A stretch of DNA of 64,000 nucleotides, from NCBI RefSeq assembly GCF_001898805.1, contig NZ_MKVJ01000021.1, positions 300,506 through 364,505 of the forward strand. Reading direction: 5' to 3'. A program made the translations under genes and the position numbers. A model generated the notes under the pieces. That model ran no database searches. It was not told the DNA's origin and saw only the letters and a list, made by a program, of their open reading frames with translations. Every line of letters starts with the position of its first letter. Within the stretch, counting starts at the first letter, position 1. Source of the stretch: Leifsonia sp. 71-9 (GTDB lineage Bacteria; Actinomycetota; Actinomycetes; Actinomycetales; Microbacteriaceae). Shown piece after piece: positions 25,359 to 33,565 of the stretch.

Positions 25359-26333
25359 TCAGTCCATCAGCGAGCGGACGACCTCCCGCAGCCGGTCACG
25401 CCGCGCGCGTCGCTCGCCGAGCGCCTGCTCCATCGTGACGGGAAGGAACCGCGTCAACGTGCCCGGCGCCGCGCGCGCCAGGACGTCCATGTCGGCGGTG
25501 ATCACCGTTCCGACGGTCGCGTAGCCTCCGCCCGAGACGGCATCGCGATGGAGGACGATCGGTTGCGTGCCTCCCGGGATCTGGATGGATCCGACCGCGT
25601 AGCCGGCATCGACGATGTTCGAGGGGTCGTGGCCCGCTCCGAACGGCTGGGGCCGATCGCGCCATCCCACGCCCGGACCGTTGTAGCGCAGCCCCATGCG
25701 GTCGGCCGTCGGGGTGAGGATCCATTCCTCCTCCACCAGGCGGCGGGCGCCCTCGGCGGTGAGGAGGTGGTGATAGAGGCCGAGCATGACCCGGATCTCC
25801 TGCTCCTTCGCGAAGAGAGGGCGAGCGCTCTCGTGGATCGACGATCCGCGCGGAAGGGGCGCCGTCGGGGATCCGACGGGCAGCCGATCGCCGGCACGGA
25901 GCGCACGGCCCCCGACTCCGCCGATCGAGCCGATCGCGTACGTCGACCGACTCCCGAGCGCTCGGGGCACGTCGATCCCGCCGCGGACGGCGACGTAATA
26001 GCGGGTGCCGCCGCGGATCATCCCGAAGGAGAGCTCGTCGCCCGGCTCGAGCTCGATCCTGGTCCATTGCTCGCGCAGCTCGCCGTTGACGCGGACGTCG
26101 GCGGGCGCGCCGGTCACGGCGATCGTCGCCCCCGTCGCGGCCACGAGCACGGGCCCCACGTAAGTGCACTCGAGGACGGCGCAGTCCGCGGGGTTGCCGA
26201 CGAGCGCGTTGCCCAACCGGGCGGACTCCCGATCCATGGCGCCCCCTTCGGGGAAGCCCAGGCTGTAGTGGCCGGCTCTTCCTTCGTCCTGGATCGAGGT
26301 CGCGAGGCCGGGTTGGATCACGTCAAGCGTCAC
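25359..26333 (-). CDS. pxpC: 5-oxoprolinase subunit C (biotin-dependent carboxyltransferase-like)
   Basis: A 324-residue protein of the PxpC/KipA (AHS2) family: IQPGLATSIQDEGRAGHYSLG start, GGAMDRESARLGN, GMIRGGTRYYVAVRGGID and IVLHRDAVSGGGYATVG. With PxpA and PxpB it forms the ATP-dependent enzyme that opens 5-oxoproline to glutamate; the same fold is found in urea amidolyase. GTG 26333 was chosen, which overlaps the pxpB end by 11 bases. It is the last gene of the five-gene operon. Confidence 0.9.
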   Translation of the reverse strand: MTLDVIQPGLATSIQDEGRAGHYSLGFPEGGAMDRESARLGNALVGNPADCAVLECTYVGPVLVAATGATIAVTGAPADVRVNGELREQWTRIELEPGDELSFGMIRGGTRYYVAVRGGIDVPRALGSRSTYAIGSIGGVGGRALRAGDRLPVGSPTAPLPRGSSIHESARPLFAKEQEIRVMLGLYHHLLTAEGARRLVEEEWILTPTADRMGLRYNGPGVGWRDRPQPFGAGHDPSNIVDAGYAVGSIQIPGGTQPIVLHRDAVSGGGYATVGTVITADMDVLARAAPGTLTRFLPVTMEQALGERRARRDRLREVVRSLMD

Positions 26334-27219
26334 GGAGCTGCTCCTTGATCTTCTCGTTGGACCCCGCCGGGTCGGCGAGCGCGAGGGCGGGGTCGAACAG
26401 CACGGGCGCCTGGCGATAGCGGTAGCTGCCGGCTTCGACCTCGCGCTGGATGTCCTCGTGCTCCTCCCGACCGATCGGACGGAAGGAGACGATGTCGCCC
26501 GGGCGGAAGAGCACGGACGACTCGTGGAAGTCCGGGAGTCGTTGCTCGGGGTCGTAGATCGGCGGGGCGACCACTCCGAACATCTGGTAGCCGCCGGCCC
26601 CGCGGACGGAGTAGATCGCACCGAAGCATCCGCCGTGGCCGACCGTCAACCGCGGAGTGTCCGTGCGCGGGCTGAGGTATTTGGGCACGACCAGTTGCCT
26701 GTCGCGTTCGACGAGTTGGTAGAGGAACGGGAGGCCGGCGACGAACCCCACCATCGAGACGATCCACGGCTGCTCGTGGTGTCGGCGGATGAACTCGGCC
26801 GGTCCGTCGAGCCCGTTGAGCTCCGCGGCGTACTCCAGATCGGTTTGGTGGGGCGCCTGGTGATATCCCTCGCGGAACCGCGCTCCGACCTCGGCGGTGA
26901 ACGGATCGTCGTACCAGACCGGGACCTCGACGACCCGGGTCGCGAGGGGACGCGACGCGCCCGCGGACGATGCCTCGACCTCCCGCACGACCTCTTCGAG
27001 GCGGGCGAACGGGAGCGCGTCGGGATCGAAGCGGACCAGCATCGACGCGTTCGCCGGGCAGATGTCGATGATCCCGGGCAGGTCGCGCTCCTTCAGCCCG
27101 GCGCTCATCGCCATCACCGTGACGTTCGCTCCGAGGCTCATCTCCTCGTCCACCTCGACGAAAAGGAACTCGTCCCCGCCCCAGCTCAGGCGCGCCCGGC
27201 CCGCGCCTGCGTCTCTCAC
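26323..27219 (-). CDS. pxpB: 5-oxoprolinase subunit B (KipI/AHS1 family)
   Basis: A 298-residue protein. The C-terminal two thirds carry the AHS1/KipI signatures YHQAPHQTDLEYAAELNGL, FVAGLPFLYQL, VGHGGCFGAIYS and GGYQMFGVVAPPIYD-type stretches. The GTG start at 27219 overlaps the biotin carboxylase stop (GTGA). It is about 70 residues longer at the N-terminus than many family members; that extension (SWGGDEFLFVEVDEEMSLG) starts early in the frame and appears genuine. Confidence 0.88.
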   Translation of the reverse strand: MRDAGAGRARLSWGGDEFLFVEVDEEMSLGANVTVMAMSAGLKERDLPGIIDICPANASMLVRFDPDALPFARLEEVVREVEASSAGASRPLATRVVEVPVWYDDPFTAEVGARFREGYHQAPHQTDLEYAAELNGLDGPAEFIRRHHEQPWIVSMVGFVAGLPFLYQLVERDRQLVVPKYLSPRTDTPRLTVGHGGCFGAIYSVRGAGGYQMFGVVAPPIYDPEQRLPDFHESSVLFRPGDIVSFRPIGREEHEDIQREVEAGSYRYRQAPVLFDPALALADPAGSNEKIKEQLRDA

Positions 27220-28559
27220 GACGTCTCCAGCACGGCGAGGGATTCGACGAACGTGGTGGTGTGCGTCGCTTCGGCGAACGCGTCCGTCGCGAGCAGCCGT
27301 CGGTGCAGCGGGAGGGTCGTGGCGATGCCGTCGATGCTGGTGCGATCGAGTGCGTCGAGCATCGCGGTGATCGCCTCCGCGCGGGTCGGGGCGTGGACGA
27401 TCAGCTTGGCGACCAGGGAGTCGTAGTAGGGCGTGACGGTGGAGCCGGACGCGTAGCCGGTTTCGACGCGCGCCCCGGCGGGCCAGTCCATCCGCTCGAT
27501 GCGGCCCGGGCTGGGGAAGAATCCGCGCTCGGGATCCTCGGCGTTGATCCGGCATTCGATGGCGTGCCCGCTGAACACGATGTCCTGCTGCTCCATCCCC
27601 AGGGGTTCCCCGTCCGCGATGCGCAGTTGGTGCTGCACCAGGTCGATGCCGGTGATGGCCTCGGTGATCGGGTGCTCCACCTGCAGGCGCGTGTTCATCT
27701 CGATGAAGAAGGCCTCGCGGCTGACGGGATCGTAGAGGAACTCGACGGTTCCGGCGCCGATGTACCGCGTCGACTCGGCCAGGCTCACGGCGGCCCGTGC
27801 GATGCGCTCCCGCACCTCGCCCGGTAGCTCGGGGGCCGGGGCCTCCTCGAGGACCTTCTGCGATCGTCGCTGCATCGTGCAATCGCGGTCGCCCAGGTGC
27901 ACGGCGCGCCGGCCGTCGCCGAGGATCTGGACTTCGACGTGCCGCGCGGAGTCGACGAAGCGCTCGAGGTACACGCCGTCGTCGCCGAAGGAGGCGGCGG
28001 CTTCGGCGCGCGCCGTCGCGAGCGATGACAGCAACGCCTCCTCCTCCCGGACGAGCCGGATCCCGCGTCCCCCGCCTCCGGCGCTGGCTTTGACGAGCAG
28101 CGGGTAGCCGATCGCGCGGGCGATCGCCAGGGCGTCCGAGTCGGAGCCGAGAACGCCGTCCGACCCGGGCAGCACGGGGACGTGCGCGGTGCGGGCGGCG
28201 GCGATGGCGCGGGCCTTGTCCCCCATGAGCTCGATGCTGTCCGGAGCCGGGCCGACCCAGACCCGGCCCGACGCGATCACCCGGCGAGCGAACTCCGCGT
28301 TCTCGCTGAGGAACCCGTAGCCCGGGTGGACCGCGTCCGCTCCCGATGCGTCGGCGGCTCCCAGCACGGCGTCGATATCCAGGTAGGACGCCGGCGCGGC
28401 GGCGGGACCGATCACGACGACCTCGTCGGCCACGGTGGCGGCGAGAGAGTCGCGGTCCGCCTCGGACGCCACCACGACGGTCCGGATCCCGAGGGCGTGC
28501 GCGGACCGGACGATCCGGACGGCGATCTCCCCGCGGTTGGCGACGAGGAGCGTCTTCAT
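27216..28559 (-). CDS. accC: Biotin carboxylase (AccC-type)
   Basis: A 447-residue ATP-grasp enzyme that carboxylates biotin. It shows LLVANRGEIAVRIVRSAHALG at the start, the glycine loop SAGGGGRGIRLV (about 162), DRDCTMQRRSQKV, and EMNTRLQVEHPITE (about 285). Length is normal. It sits between its carrier protein and PxpBC, with overlaps at both ends (ATGA and GTGA), so it works with the PxpABC proteins rather than with a fatty-acid carboxyltransferase, none of which is present. Confidence 0.95.
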   Translation of the reverse strand: MKTLLVANRGEIAVRIVRSAHALGIRTVVVASEADRDSLAATVADEVVVIGPAAAPASYLDIDAVLGAADASGADAVHPGYGFLSENAEFARRVIASGRVWVGPAPDSIELMGDKARAIAAARTAHVPVLPGSDGVLGSDSDALAIARAIGYPLLVKASAGGGGRGIRLVREEEALLSSLATARAEAAASFGDDGVYLERFVDSARHVEVQILGDGRRAVHLGDRDCTMQRRSQKVLEEAPAPELPGEVRERIARAAVSLAESTRYIGAGTVEFLYDPVSREAFFIEMNTRLQVEHPITEAITGIDLVQHQLRIADGEPLGMEQQDIVFSGHAIECRINAEDPERGFFPSPGRIERMDWPAGARVETGYASGSTVTPYYDSLVAKLIVHAPTRAEAITAMLDALDRTSIDGIATTLPLHRRLLATDAFAEATHTTTFVESLAVLETS

Positions 28560-28834
28560 CGGAGGCCGTCCGTCGCGAGTGTGACGATGACGTCACCCGG
28601 GGAGACCGCACCGAAGTCCTCGACCTGGAACGCGCCGACCCGGCCGGCGGTGGTGGCCTGGATCTCGGTGAACTGCTTCATGATCTCCACGATGCCGATC
28701 GTCTGACCGGCGTCGACCAGGTCGCCCTCCTGGACGAAGACGTCCTTGTCGGGTGCCGGTCGGCGGTAGAAGATGCCCGGGAGGGGCGAGATGATGTCGG
28801 ACACGTCGGATGAGACCTTTCGTCGGTTGTTCAC
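28556..28834 (-). CDS. Biotin carboxyl carrier protein
   Basis: A 92-residue biotinyl domain: PLPGIFYRRPAPDKD, VQEGDLVDAGQTIGIVEIMKQF and DFGAVSPGDVIV. The Lys that is biotinylated is in IMKQF, where the usual form is AMKM or VMKL. GTG 28834 was chosen because it overlaps the pxpA stop (GTGA), as at other joints of this operon; GTG 28804 (start of MSDIISPLPG) is an alternative with GAAAGG upstream. Confidence 0.88.
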   Translation of the reverse strand: MNNRRKVSSDVSDIISPLPGIFYRRPAPDKDVFVQEGDLVDAGQTIGIVEIMKQFTEIQATTAGRVGAFQVEDFGAVSPGDVIVTLATDGLR

Positions 28835-29562
28835 GTGGTCAGGGCCGCGCGCACGGCGCGCGCGACGTCGATCGAATTGGGTGCGTCCGAGTGGACGCAG
28901 ACCGTGTCGAAGCGGAGCAGGAGCGGGCTGCCGTCGATCGCCGGGATGGGCAGCCCGGCGATCGCGCGCCGCACCCGGTCCGCTGCGGCATCGGGGTCGG
29001 TCCGATGCGCCGAACGGACCAGGGCGAGAGTGCCGTCGGGGTTGTAGTCCATGTCGACGTACAGCTCCCCGACGAACGGCACGGACTCCTCGGCGCACAC
29101 CCGTTCGTGCGCGGTGCCCGACAGCCCGAAGAACGGGACGTCGAAGACGCGGACCGCACGGGCGGCCGCGCGCATCAGCTCGTCGTCGGCGGCGAGCATC
29201 CCCCAGAGAGCGCCGTGCGGCTTGATATGACTGAGTGCGAGACCGGCCCGATCGAGGAACCCGACGAGAGCTCCGGTCTGATAGACGATGAGGTTCTCGA
29301 CCTCGTCCGGAGACAAGGCCATGGCGCGCCGCCCGAACCCTGTGAGGTCGGGAAGCCCGGGATGAGAGCCGACGGCGACCCCGTGCTCCTTCGCCAGGGC
29401 GACGGTCGACGCCATCACCTGGGGATCGCCGGCGTGGAAACCGCACGCGACGTTCGCGAAATCGAGCACCGGCATCAGCTCGGCGTCGCTTCCGAAGGAG
29501 TGCAGCCCGAACGCCTCGCCCATGTCCGAATTGATGGTGGGGAACCTACGCTGGTCGACCAT
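28831..29562 (-). CDS. pxpA: 5-oxoprolinase subunit A (LamB/YcsF family)
   Basis: A 243-residue protein with the full family pattern: TINSDMGEAFG, DFANVACGFHAGDP, GSHPGLPDLTGFGRR, SHIKPHGALWG, and CVHSDAPNSI near the end. First gene of the operon pxpA - carrier - biotin carboxylase - pxpB - pxpC. Start ATG 29562 has TAGCGT seven bases upstream, suggesting a leaderless mRNA. It is divergent from a PucR regulator, which probably controls it. Confidence 0.92.
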   Translation of the reverse strand: MVDQRRFPTINSDMGEAFGLHSFGSDAELMPVLDFANVACGFHAGDPQVMASTVALAKEHGVAVGSHPGLPDLTGFGRRAMALSPDEVENLIVYQTGALVGFLDRAGLALSHIKPHGALWGMLAADDELMRAAARAVRVFDVPFFGLSGTAHERVCAEESVPFVGELYVDMDYNPDGTLALVRSAHRTDPDAAADRVRRAIAGLPIPAIDGSPLLLRFDTVCVHSDAPNSIDVARAVRAALTT

Positions 29563-29669
29563 GCCGACCACGCTAACGGCGACGCGGAGGGGGCGCGCTG
29601 GTGCATATGCCCAAGTAGGTATGACGATATCGTGCAAGTGCACGAAGCGAGAGGAACGGGGGCGGCGCG

Positions 29670-31118
29670 GTGAGGGTGATGGATCTGCTGGAGGACTCCG
29701 CGCTCGATGTGGAGCTGCGCGCTCCCGTCCCTCCCGACCGGCTGAACCGCACGATCACCGCCTGCGCCCAGACGGAGCTGATGGATCCCACCCCGTTCCT
29801 CAGCCGAGGCGAGTTCGTGCTGACGCTCGGGATGGGCCTGCACTTCGTGGACGCGCGGACGTGGGACGCCTACGTCGAGAGACTGATCGCCGCCGGGGCG
29901 AGCGGTCTCGGGTTCGGTCTCGGCACGATCCACATGACGACGCCGATCGGCCTGGTCGGCGCGTGCGAACGGCAGGGGCTGCCGCTCGTCGAACTCGACG
30001 CGGGGTTTCCCCTGGTCAAGCTGAGCCGGCACATCTGGGAGGGTCTCGCGGCCGAGCGATACCAGGTCGCCCGGCGCGGGTGGGATCTCGCGAACGAGTG
30101 CACGCAGCTGGCCACCGAGGGCGCGGCACCCGCGGTCATCCTCGAGCGGGTGGCCGAGCGGATCGGCGGCAACGCGGCGTTGGTCGACCCGGCCGGGTTC
30201 ACCCTCGCCCGGGCGGGGGACCTCCGATTCGAGCCCGGCGCCGGCTCCCGCACCACCCTCGCCCTTCCCGGCGGTGAGCGCGACGGATTCCACCTGCGGC
30301 TCGAGACTGAGGGCGACGCCGTGCTGCTCCAGCCGCTGCTGGGACCGACGGCGGCCGTTCTGGCGATGCAGCTCTCCTACACGCTCGCCGCCCGGTCCCC
30401 GTTGCACTCCCACTCCGCTGCCCGCTTCATCGAAGCGCTGAGCGACCGGCGAGGCGTCGCGCCCGAGGTGCTGCGGCCGCTGGCCGTCGATGCCGGATTC
30501 GCACCGGACGACACGTGGGACGCCGTCGTCCTCCGCCGCCCGGAGGCGGTCTCGAGTGCGGTGCTGCGGCTGGTGACCTGGCGGTTGCGGGTGCTCCTCG
30601 AGGAGAAGTACCGGTGCGTGCGCTTCTACGACGAGGCGTACCAGGCGACGCTCGTCATGCAGGGCGTCCGGGATTCGGGCGATCTGAGCGATGTGCTGCG
30701 GTCCGCCGTCGATCAGGCGGAGGGGATCGACGCCGGGTACACCCACGGGATCGCGCTCGACGAGCTCAGCATCGTCATCCAGGTGGCGCGACGGGCCGAG
30801 CCGGTCGCCGGTGTGCATCCACTGCCCATCGTCGACCTCGGTGCACTCGTGGGCGCGCTGCCCAACGCGGGACTGACCGCTCTTGCGCGCCGAACGCTGG
30901 GCCCCCTCCTCGACGGAGACGGCGTCCTCTACCGCACGCTGGAGGCCTACCTGGAGCTCGGCGGCTCCGCGAAGCTCGTCTGCCAGCGCCTGTTCATCCA
31001 CCGCAACACACTGAGCTATCGGTTGCAGCGGATCGAGCACCTGCTCGGCGTCGACCTCGGCGACGGCCGTGCGCGGGCGACGCTCCTGTTCGCCCTGGAG
31101 ATCGTCTCCGGGCGATAG
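29670..31118 (+). CDS. PucR-family transcriptional activator
   Basis: A 482-residue regulator. The N-terminal PucR domain (about 5-120) holds DPTPFLSRGEFVLTLGMGL, and a central GGDEF-like CdaR domain follows. The C-terminal helix-turn-helix has LVCQRLFIHRNTLSYRLQRIE. Start GTG 29670 lies behind AACGGGGG. Divergent placement suggests control of the 5-oxoprolinase/carboxylase operon, as PucR relatives control purine or amide nitrogen use. Confidence 0.92.
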   Translation: MRVMDLLEDSALDVELRAPVPPDRLNRTITACAQTELMDPTPFLSRGEFVLTLGMGLHFVDARTWDAYVERLIAAGASGLGFGLGTIHMTTPIGLVGACERQGLPLVELDAGFPLVKLSRHIWEGLAAERYQVARRGWDLANECTQLATEGAAPAVILERVAERIGGNAALVDPAGFTLARAGDLRFEPGAGSRTTLALPGGERDGFHLRLETEGDAVLLQPLLGPTAAVLAMQLSYTLAARSPLHSHSAARFIEALSDRRGVAPEVLRPLAVDAGFAPDDTWDAVVLRRPEAVSSAVLRLVTWRLRVLLEEKYRCVRFYDEAYQATLVMQGVRDSGDLSDVLRSAVDQAEGIDAGYTHGIALDELSIVIQVARRAEPVAGVHPLPIVDLGALVGALPNAGLTALARRTLGPLLDGDGVLYRTLEAYLELGGSAKLVCQRLFIHRNTLSYRLQRIEHLLGVDLGDGRARATLLFALEIVSGR

Positions 31119-31162
31119 GTCACCGAAACACCGTCGTAACGATCGGCGGCGACAATGGAGAC

Positions 31163-31744
31163 ATGTCTCCACAAGAGTCGTTGCAGGATGCGCCACAAGC
31201 GCTCCGCCTTCCGATCACCGTCTCCATCACGCGCCGCGTCGACGGCAGCCGTCTGCCCGAGGTCACCCGCTGGGTCCAGTCCGGCGTCAACCTCGCGAAC
31301 ACCTACGAGGGGTTCCTCGGCTCGGGCTGGGTGCGCGCCCACGCCGATTCCGACGAGTGGCACATGCTCTACCGCTTCGCCGACGCGGGCACGCTCGAGG
31401 CCTGGGAGGCCTCCGACGACCGCGCGACCTGGCTCTACGACGGCCGCGAACTGGTCGAGGTCTCGCGGGTGGAGCGGCGCACCGGCATCGAGGGCTGGTT
31501 CGACGCCCCGCAGCCGGGCGTGCCGGCCGCGCCGCCCCGCTGGAAGCAGGCGGTGACCATCTGGCTCGGGTTCTTTCCGCTGTCGCTCCTTTTCACCTGG
31601 CTGACCGTCACGTTCGTTCCGGGCTGGCACTCGCTGTGGCCGCTGGCGACCGTGCTCATCAGCACGCTCTGCCTCACGCCGACCATGACGTACCTCCTGC
31701 TGCCGTTCGTCACCCGGATGCTGCAGCCCTGGCTGCGCCGCTGA
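31163..31744 (+). CDS. Antibiotic-biosynthesis-monooxygenase (ABM) domain fused to two membrane helices
   Basis: A 193-residue protein. Residues 18-115 resemble an ABM-type dimeric alpha/beta barrel (VSITRRVDGSRLPEVTRWV, SDEWHMLYRFADAGTLEAWEAS). Two C-terminal helices (about 128-150 and 158-180) anchor it in the membrane. Start ATG 31163 lies in a perfect 14-bp palindrome (GGAGACATGTCTCC, 31157-31170), and GACAAT lies six bases upstream, so leaderless initiation is more likely than a Shine-Dalgarno start. Function unknown. Confidence 0.75.
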   Translation: MSPQESLQDAPQALRLPITVSITRRVDGSRLPEVTRWVQSGVNLANTYEGFLGSGWVRAHADSDEWHMLYRFADAGTLEAWEASDDRATWLYDGRELVEVSRVERRTGIEGWFDAPQPGVPAAPPRWKQAVTIWLGFFPLSLLFTWLTVTFVPGWHSLWPLATVLISTLCLTPTMTYLLLPFVTRMLQPWLRR

Positions 31745-31901
31745 GCGCCGCCGTCGCCGACGCCGGCGTTCCTGTCGGGATCCTTGCGCCCTTTGGCGAG
31801 GAATGTCGAATATCGAACTTCTACAGCGCGTAGAATTCGATCGTGCGGTAACCACCGCACGCGACGATGCGGCGGGATTGCCGCCGCCGGAAGGATTCAT
31901 C

Positions 31902-32387
31902 GTGACCGTTGCAACAGAGACGCGATCGGCAACTTCGACCTGGGCCACTCGACTGGTGCGGCCGGTGGGGATCCTCGCCGTCATCGCCGGACTGGTCATG
32001 GTGATCGCGGGCGGCGTGGTCTGGGGCGTGGTGAGCAGCCAGCTGCAGGCGCAGAAGATCACCGTGAGCGAGGACGCGGCCGCGTTCGGCGGGCAGACCG
32101 TCGCCGGACCCTTCACCGCCCTCGCGCAGGCCGACATCATCAACACGCACGCGGAGAAGCTCTCGGGCGGCAAGACCTACGCCGAGCTGGAGCAGGACGA
32201 CCCGCTGCGTCCGATGGTCATGAACGCCTCCTTCCTGCGTGCGTCGCTCTTCACCTCTGTGGTCTCGTTCGGCGTGGCGGCGTTCGCCATGGGTGCGGGC
32301 GTGATCATCGCCCTGCTGGGCTGCGCCATCTCGCTCATCGCTCCGCGCCGCGCGGGCGCCGGCGCCGCAGCAGCGCCGGCGGTGTAG
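31902..32387 (+). CDS. Two/three-TM membrane protein of the actinobacterial 'LigA-like' type
   Basis: A 161-residue membrane protein. The first helix is at about 18-42 (GILAVIAGLVMVIAGGVVWG), followed by an outside loop with ITVSEDAAAFGGQTVAGP and NTHAEKLSGGKTYAELEQDDPLR, then NASFLRASLFTSVVSFGVAAF and a second hydrophobic span. Many actinomycetes carry this protein, often mislabelled 'aromatic ring-opening dioxygenase LigA'; nothing here suggests a dioxygenase. GTG 31902 lies behind GGAAGGA. A bulged inverted repeat at about 31810-31841 precedes it. Confidence 0.8.
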   Translation: MTVATETRSATSTWATRLVRPVGILAVIAGLVMVIAGGVVWGVVSSQLQAQKITVSEDAAAFGGQTVAGPFTALAQADIINTHAEKLSGGKTYAELEQDDPLRPMVMNASFLRASLFTSVVSFGVAAFAMGAGVIIALLGCAISLIAPRRAGAGAAAAPAV

Positions 32388-32430
32388 CACGGGTGGGATC
32401 GGTTCCGCGTCGATCCGGAGGCGGCGCCGC

Positions 32431-32502
32431 GTGACCCACGAGCGGTGGTCGGAGCTCAAGCGTGCGACCAGGCTGCGGCTCGCGGCACGAGCGGCTCACT
32501 AG
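32431..32502 (+). CDS. Possible 23-residue basic small protein
   Basis: GTG 32431 opens 23 codons (MTHERWSELKRATRLRLAARAAH... pattern: one Trp, eight basic residues, Ala/Leu rich). CGGAGG lies eight bases upstream, and a strong terminator begins four bases after its stop. The peptide would form an amphipathic basic helix. Evidence is only the ribosome site and the terminator. Confidence 0.35.
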   Translation: MTHERWSELKRATRLRLAARAAH

Positions 32503-32505
32503 ACC

Positions 32506-32541
32506 GAAGGGGCGGTACGTCGACACACGTACCGCCCCTTC
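32506..32541. terminator. Stem-loop terminator
   Basis: Perfect 15-bp arms GAAGGGGCGGTACGT and ACGTACCGCCCCTTC around CGACAC. It ends transcription from the 31902 gene and the small frame before it. Confidence 0.8.
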
Positions 32542-32601
32542 CGCGTGCCCGGGGCGCACCCTGACCCGACCCTGAGCGCACCCTGATTCCTCTCCGCGGG
32601 G

Positions 32602-32661
32602 GTTGCGATGATCGCAACTCGCGATATATCGTGACTCTGTCAACATCGCGATATATCGCGA
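32602..32661. promoter_or_regulatory. Three stacked palindromes upstream of DUF4097/padR
   Basis: GTTGCGATGATCGCAAC (32602-32618, perfect), TCGCGATATATCGTGA (32619-32634, one mismatch) and TCGCGATATATCGCGA (32646-32661, perfect). The last two are 27 bases apart. They lie 50-110 bases before the DUF4097 gene and are probable binding sites of the PadR regulator encoded downstream. Together with the terminator and small frame they account for the 32388-32713 gap. Confidence 0.65.
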
Positions 32662-32713
32662 GTCACCGTAGCAACAGAGCCGCGTGGCAGCGGCATCAGG
32701 AGAGGTCAAGAAG

Positions 32714-33565
32714 ATGGCACAGGAGAAGTGGCTGGTCCAGCCCGGCGAGAGCCGCACGATCGACGTGGAGCTGGTCCGCACCCTCAAGGTCGGTTTCATC
32801 GGCGGGCAGATCGACGTCATCGCGCACGACGAGCCCGGCGCGCGCGTCGAGGTGCACTCGGTGCAGGGGCGGGATCTGAAGATCACGATCGACGGCGACC
32901 GGCTCGAGATCGATCACCCGCAACTGCGCTGGGACAACTTCATCGAGGTCTTCAAGTCGATGCGGTCCAACGCCAAGGCGGACGTCAGCGTGCTGGTGCC
33001 GCGCGACGTCGCCCTCAAGTTCGGTGTCGTCTCGGCGACGGCGCTGATCTCGGGCCTGCACACCGACGCGCGCCTCAGCACGGTCTCCGGCGATGTCGTC
33101 GCCGACGGGCTGGTGGGGGACATCGAGCTCAACTCGGTCAGCGGCGAACTGTCCGTGCGCGACCACGCCGGGCGGATCAACGCGCACACCGTCTCGGGCG
33201 ACGTGACCGTCAGTGGCTCCATCCGCAAGCTCTCCGTGGACGGCGTCTCCGGCGATGTGATGGCCGACATCTCGGGCACACCTGACGAGATCGCCATCAA
33301 CACGGTCTCGGGCGACTCGACCATCCGCATCCCGGAGGCGATCGGCGCGCGCTACCGGGCGAACACGGTCTCGGGCCGGGTGCAGCTGGACAACGTGGTG
33401 GTCGTCGGCTCCGTCGGAAAGGGGTACACCGGCACCGCCGGCACCCTCGACGGCTCGTGGGTCGACATCAACGTGAACTCCGTCTCCGGCGCCGTCTCCG
33501 TGCTGCGCGGAGCGCGGGCGTCGCAGGAGGGTGCACGCCAGGGCGGCGAGGAGGCGTCGGCGTGA
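32714..33565 (+). CDS. DUF4097 (toast-rack type) beta-helix protein
   Basis: A 283-residue protein with repeated strands carrying the VSGDV/VSGELSV motif at about 115-265 (STVSGDVVADGLVGDIEL, HTVSGDVTVSG, NTVSGDSTIR), the pattern of DUF4097 'putative adhesin' proteins that stack into a beta-helix. It has no signal peptide or membrane helix. Start ATG 32714 lies behind AGGAGAGG. It overlaps the PadR gene (GTGA), so both are one operon, resembling envelope-stress modules. Confidence 0.85.
   Translation: MAQEKWLVQPGESRTIDVELVRTLKVGFIGGQIDVIAHDEPGARVEVHSVQGRDLKITIDGDRLEIDHPQLRWDNFIEVFKSMRSNAKADVSVLVPRDVALKFGVVSATALISGLHTDARLSTVSGDVVADGLVGDIELNSVSGELSVRDHAGRINAHTVSGDVTVSGSIRKLSVDGVSGDVMADISGTPDEIAINTVSGDSTIRIPEAIGARYRANTVSGRVQLDNVVVVGSVGKGYTGTAGTLDGSWVDINVNSVSGAVSVLRGARASQEGARQGGEEASA

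Noticed and set aside
31806-31842. LexA (SOS) box
   Set aside because: TCGAAC is present but the matching GTTCGA at the required four-base spacing is not; it is a bulged inverted repeat of another kind.
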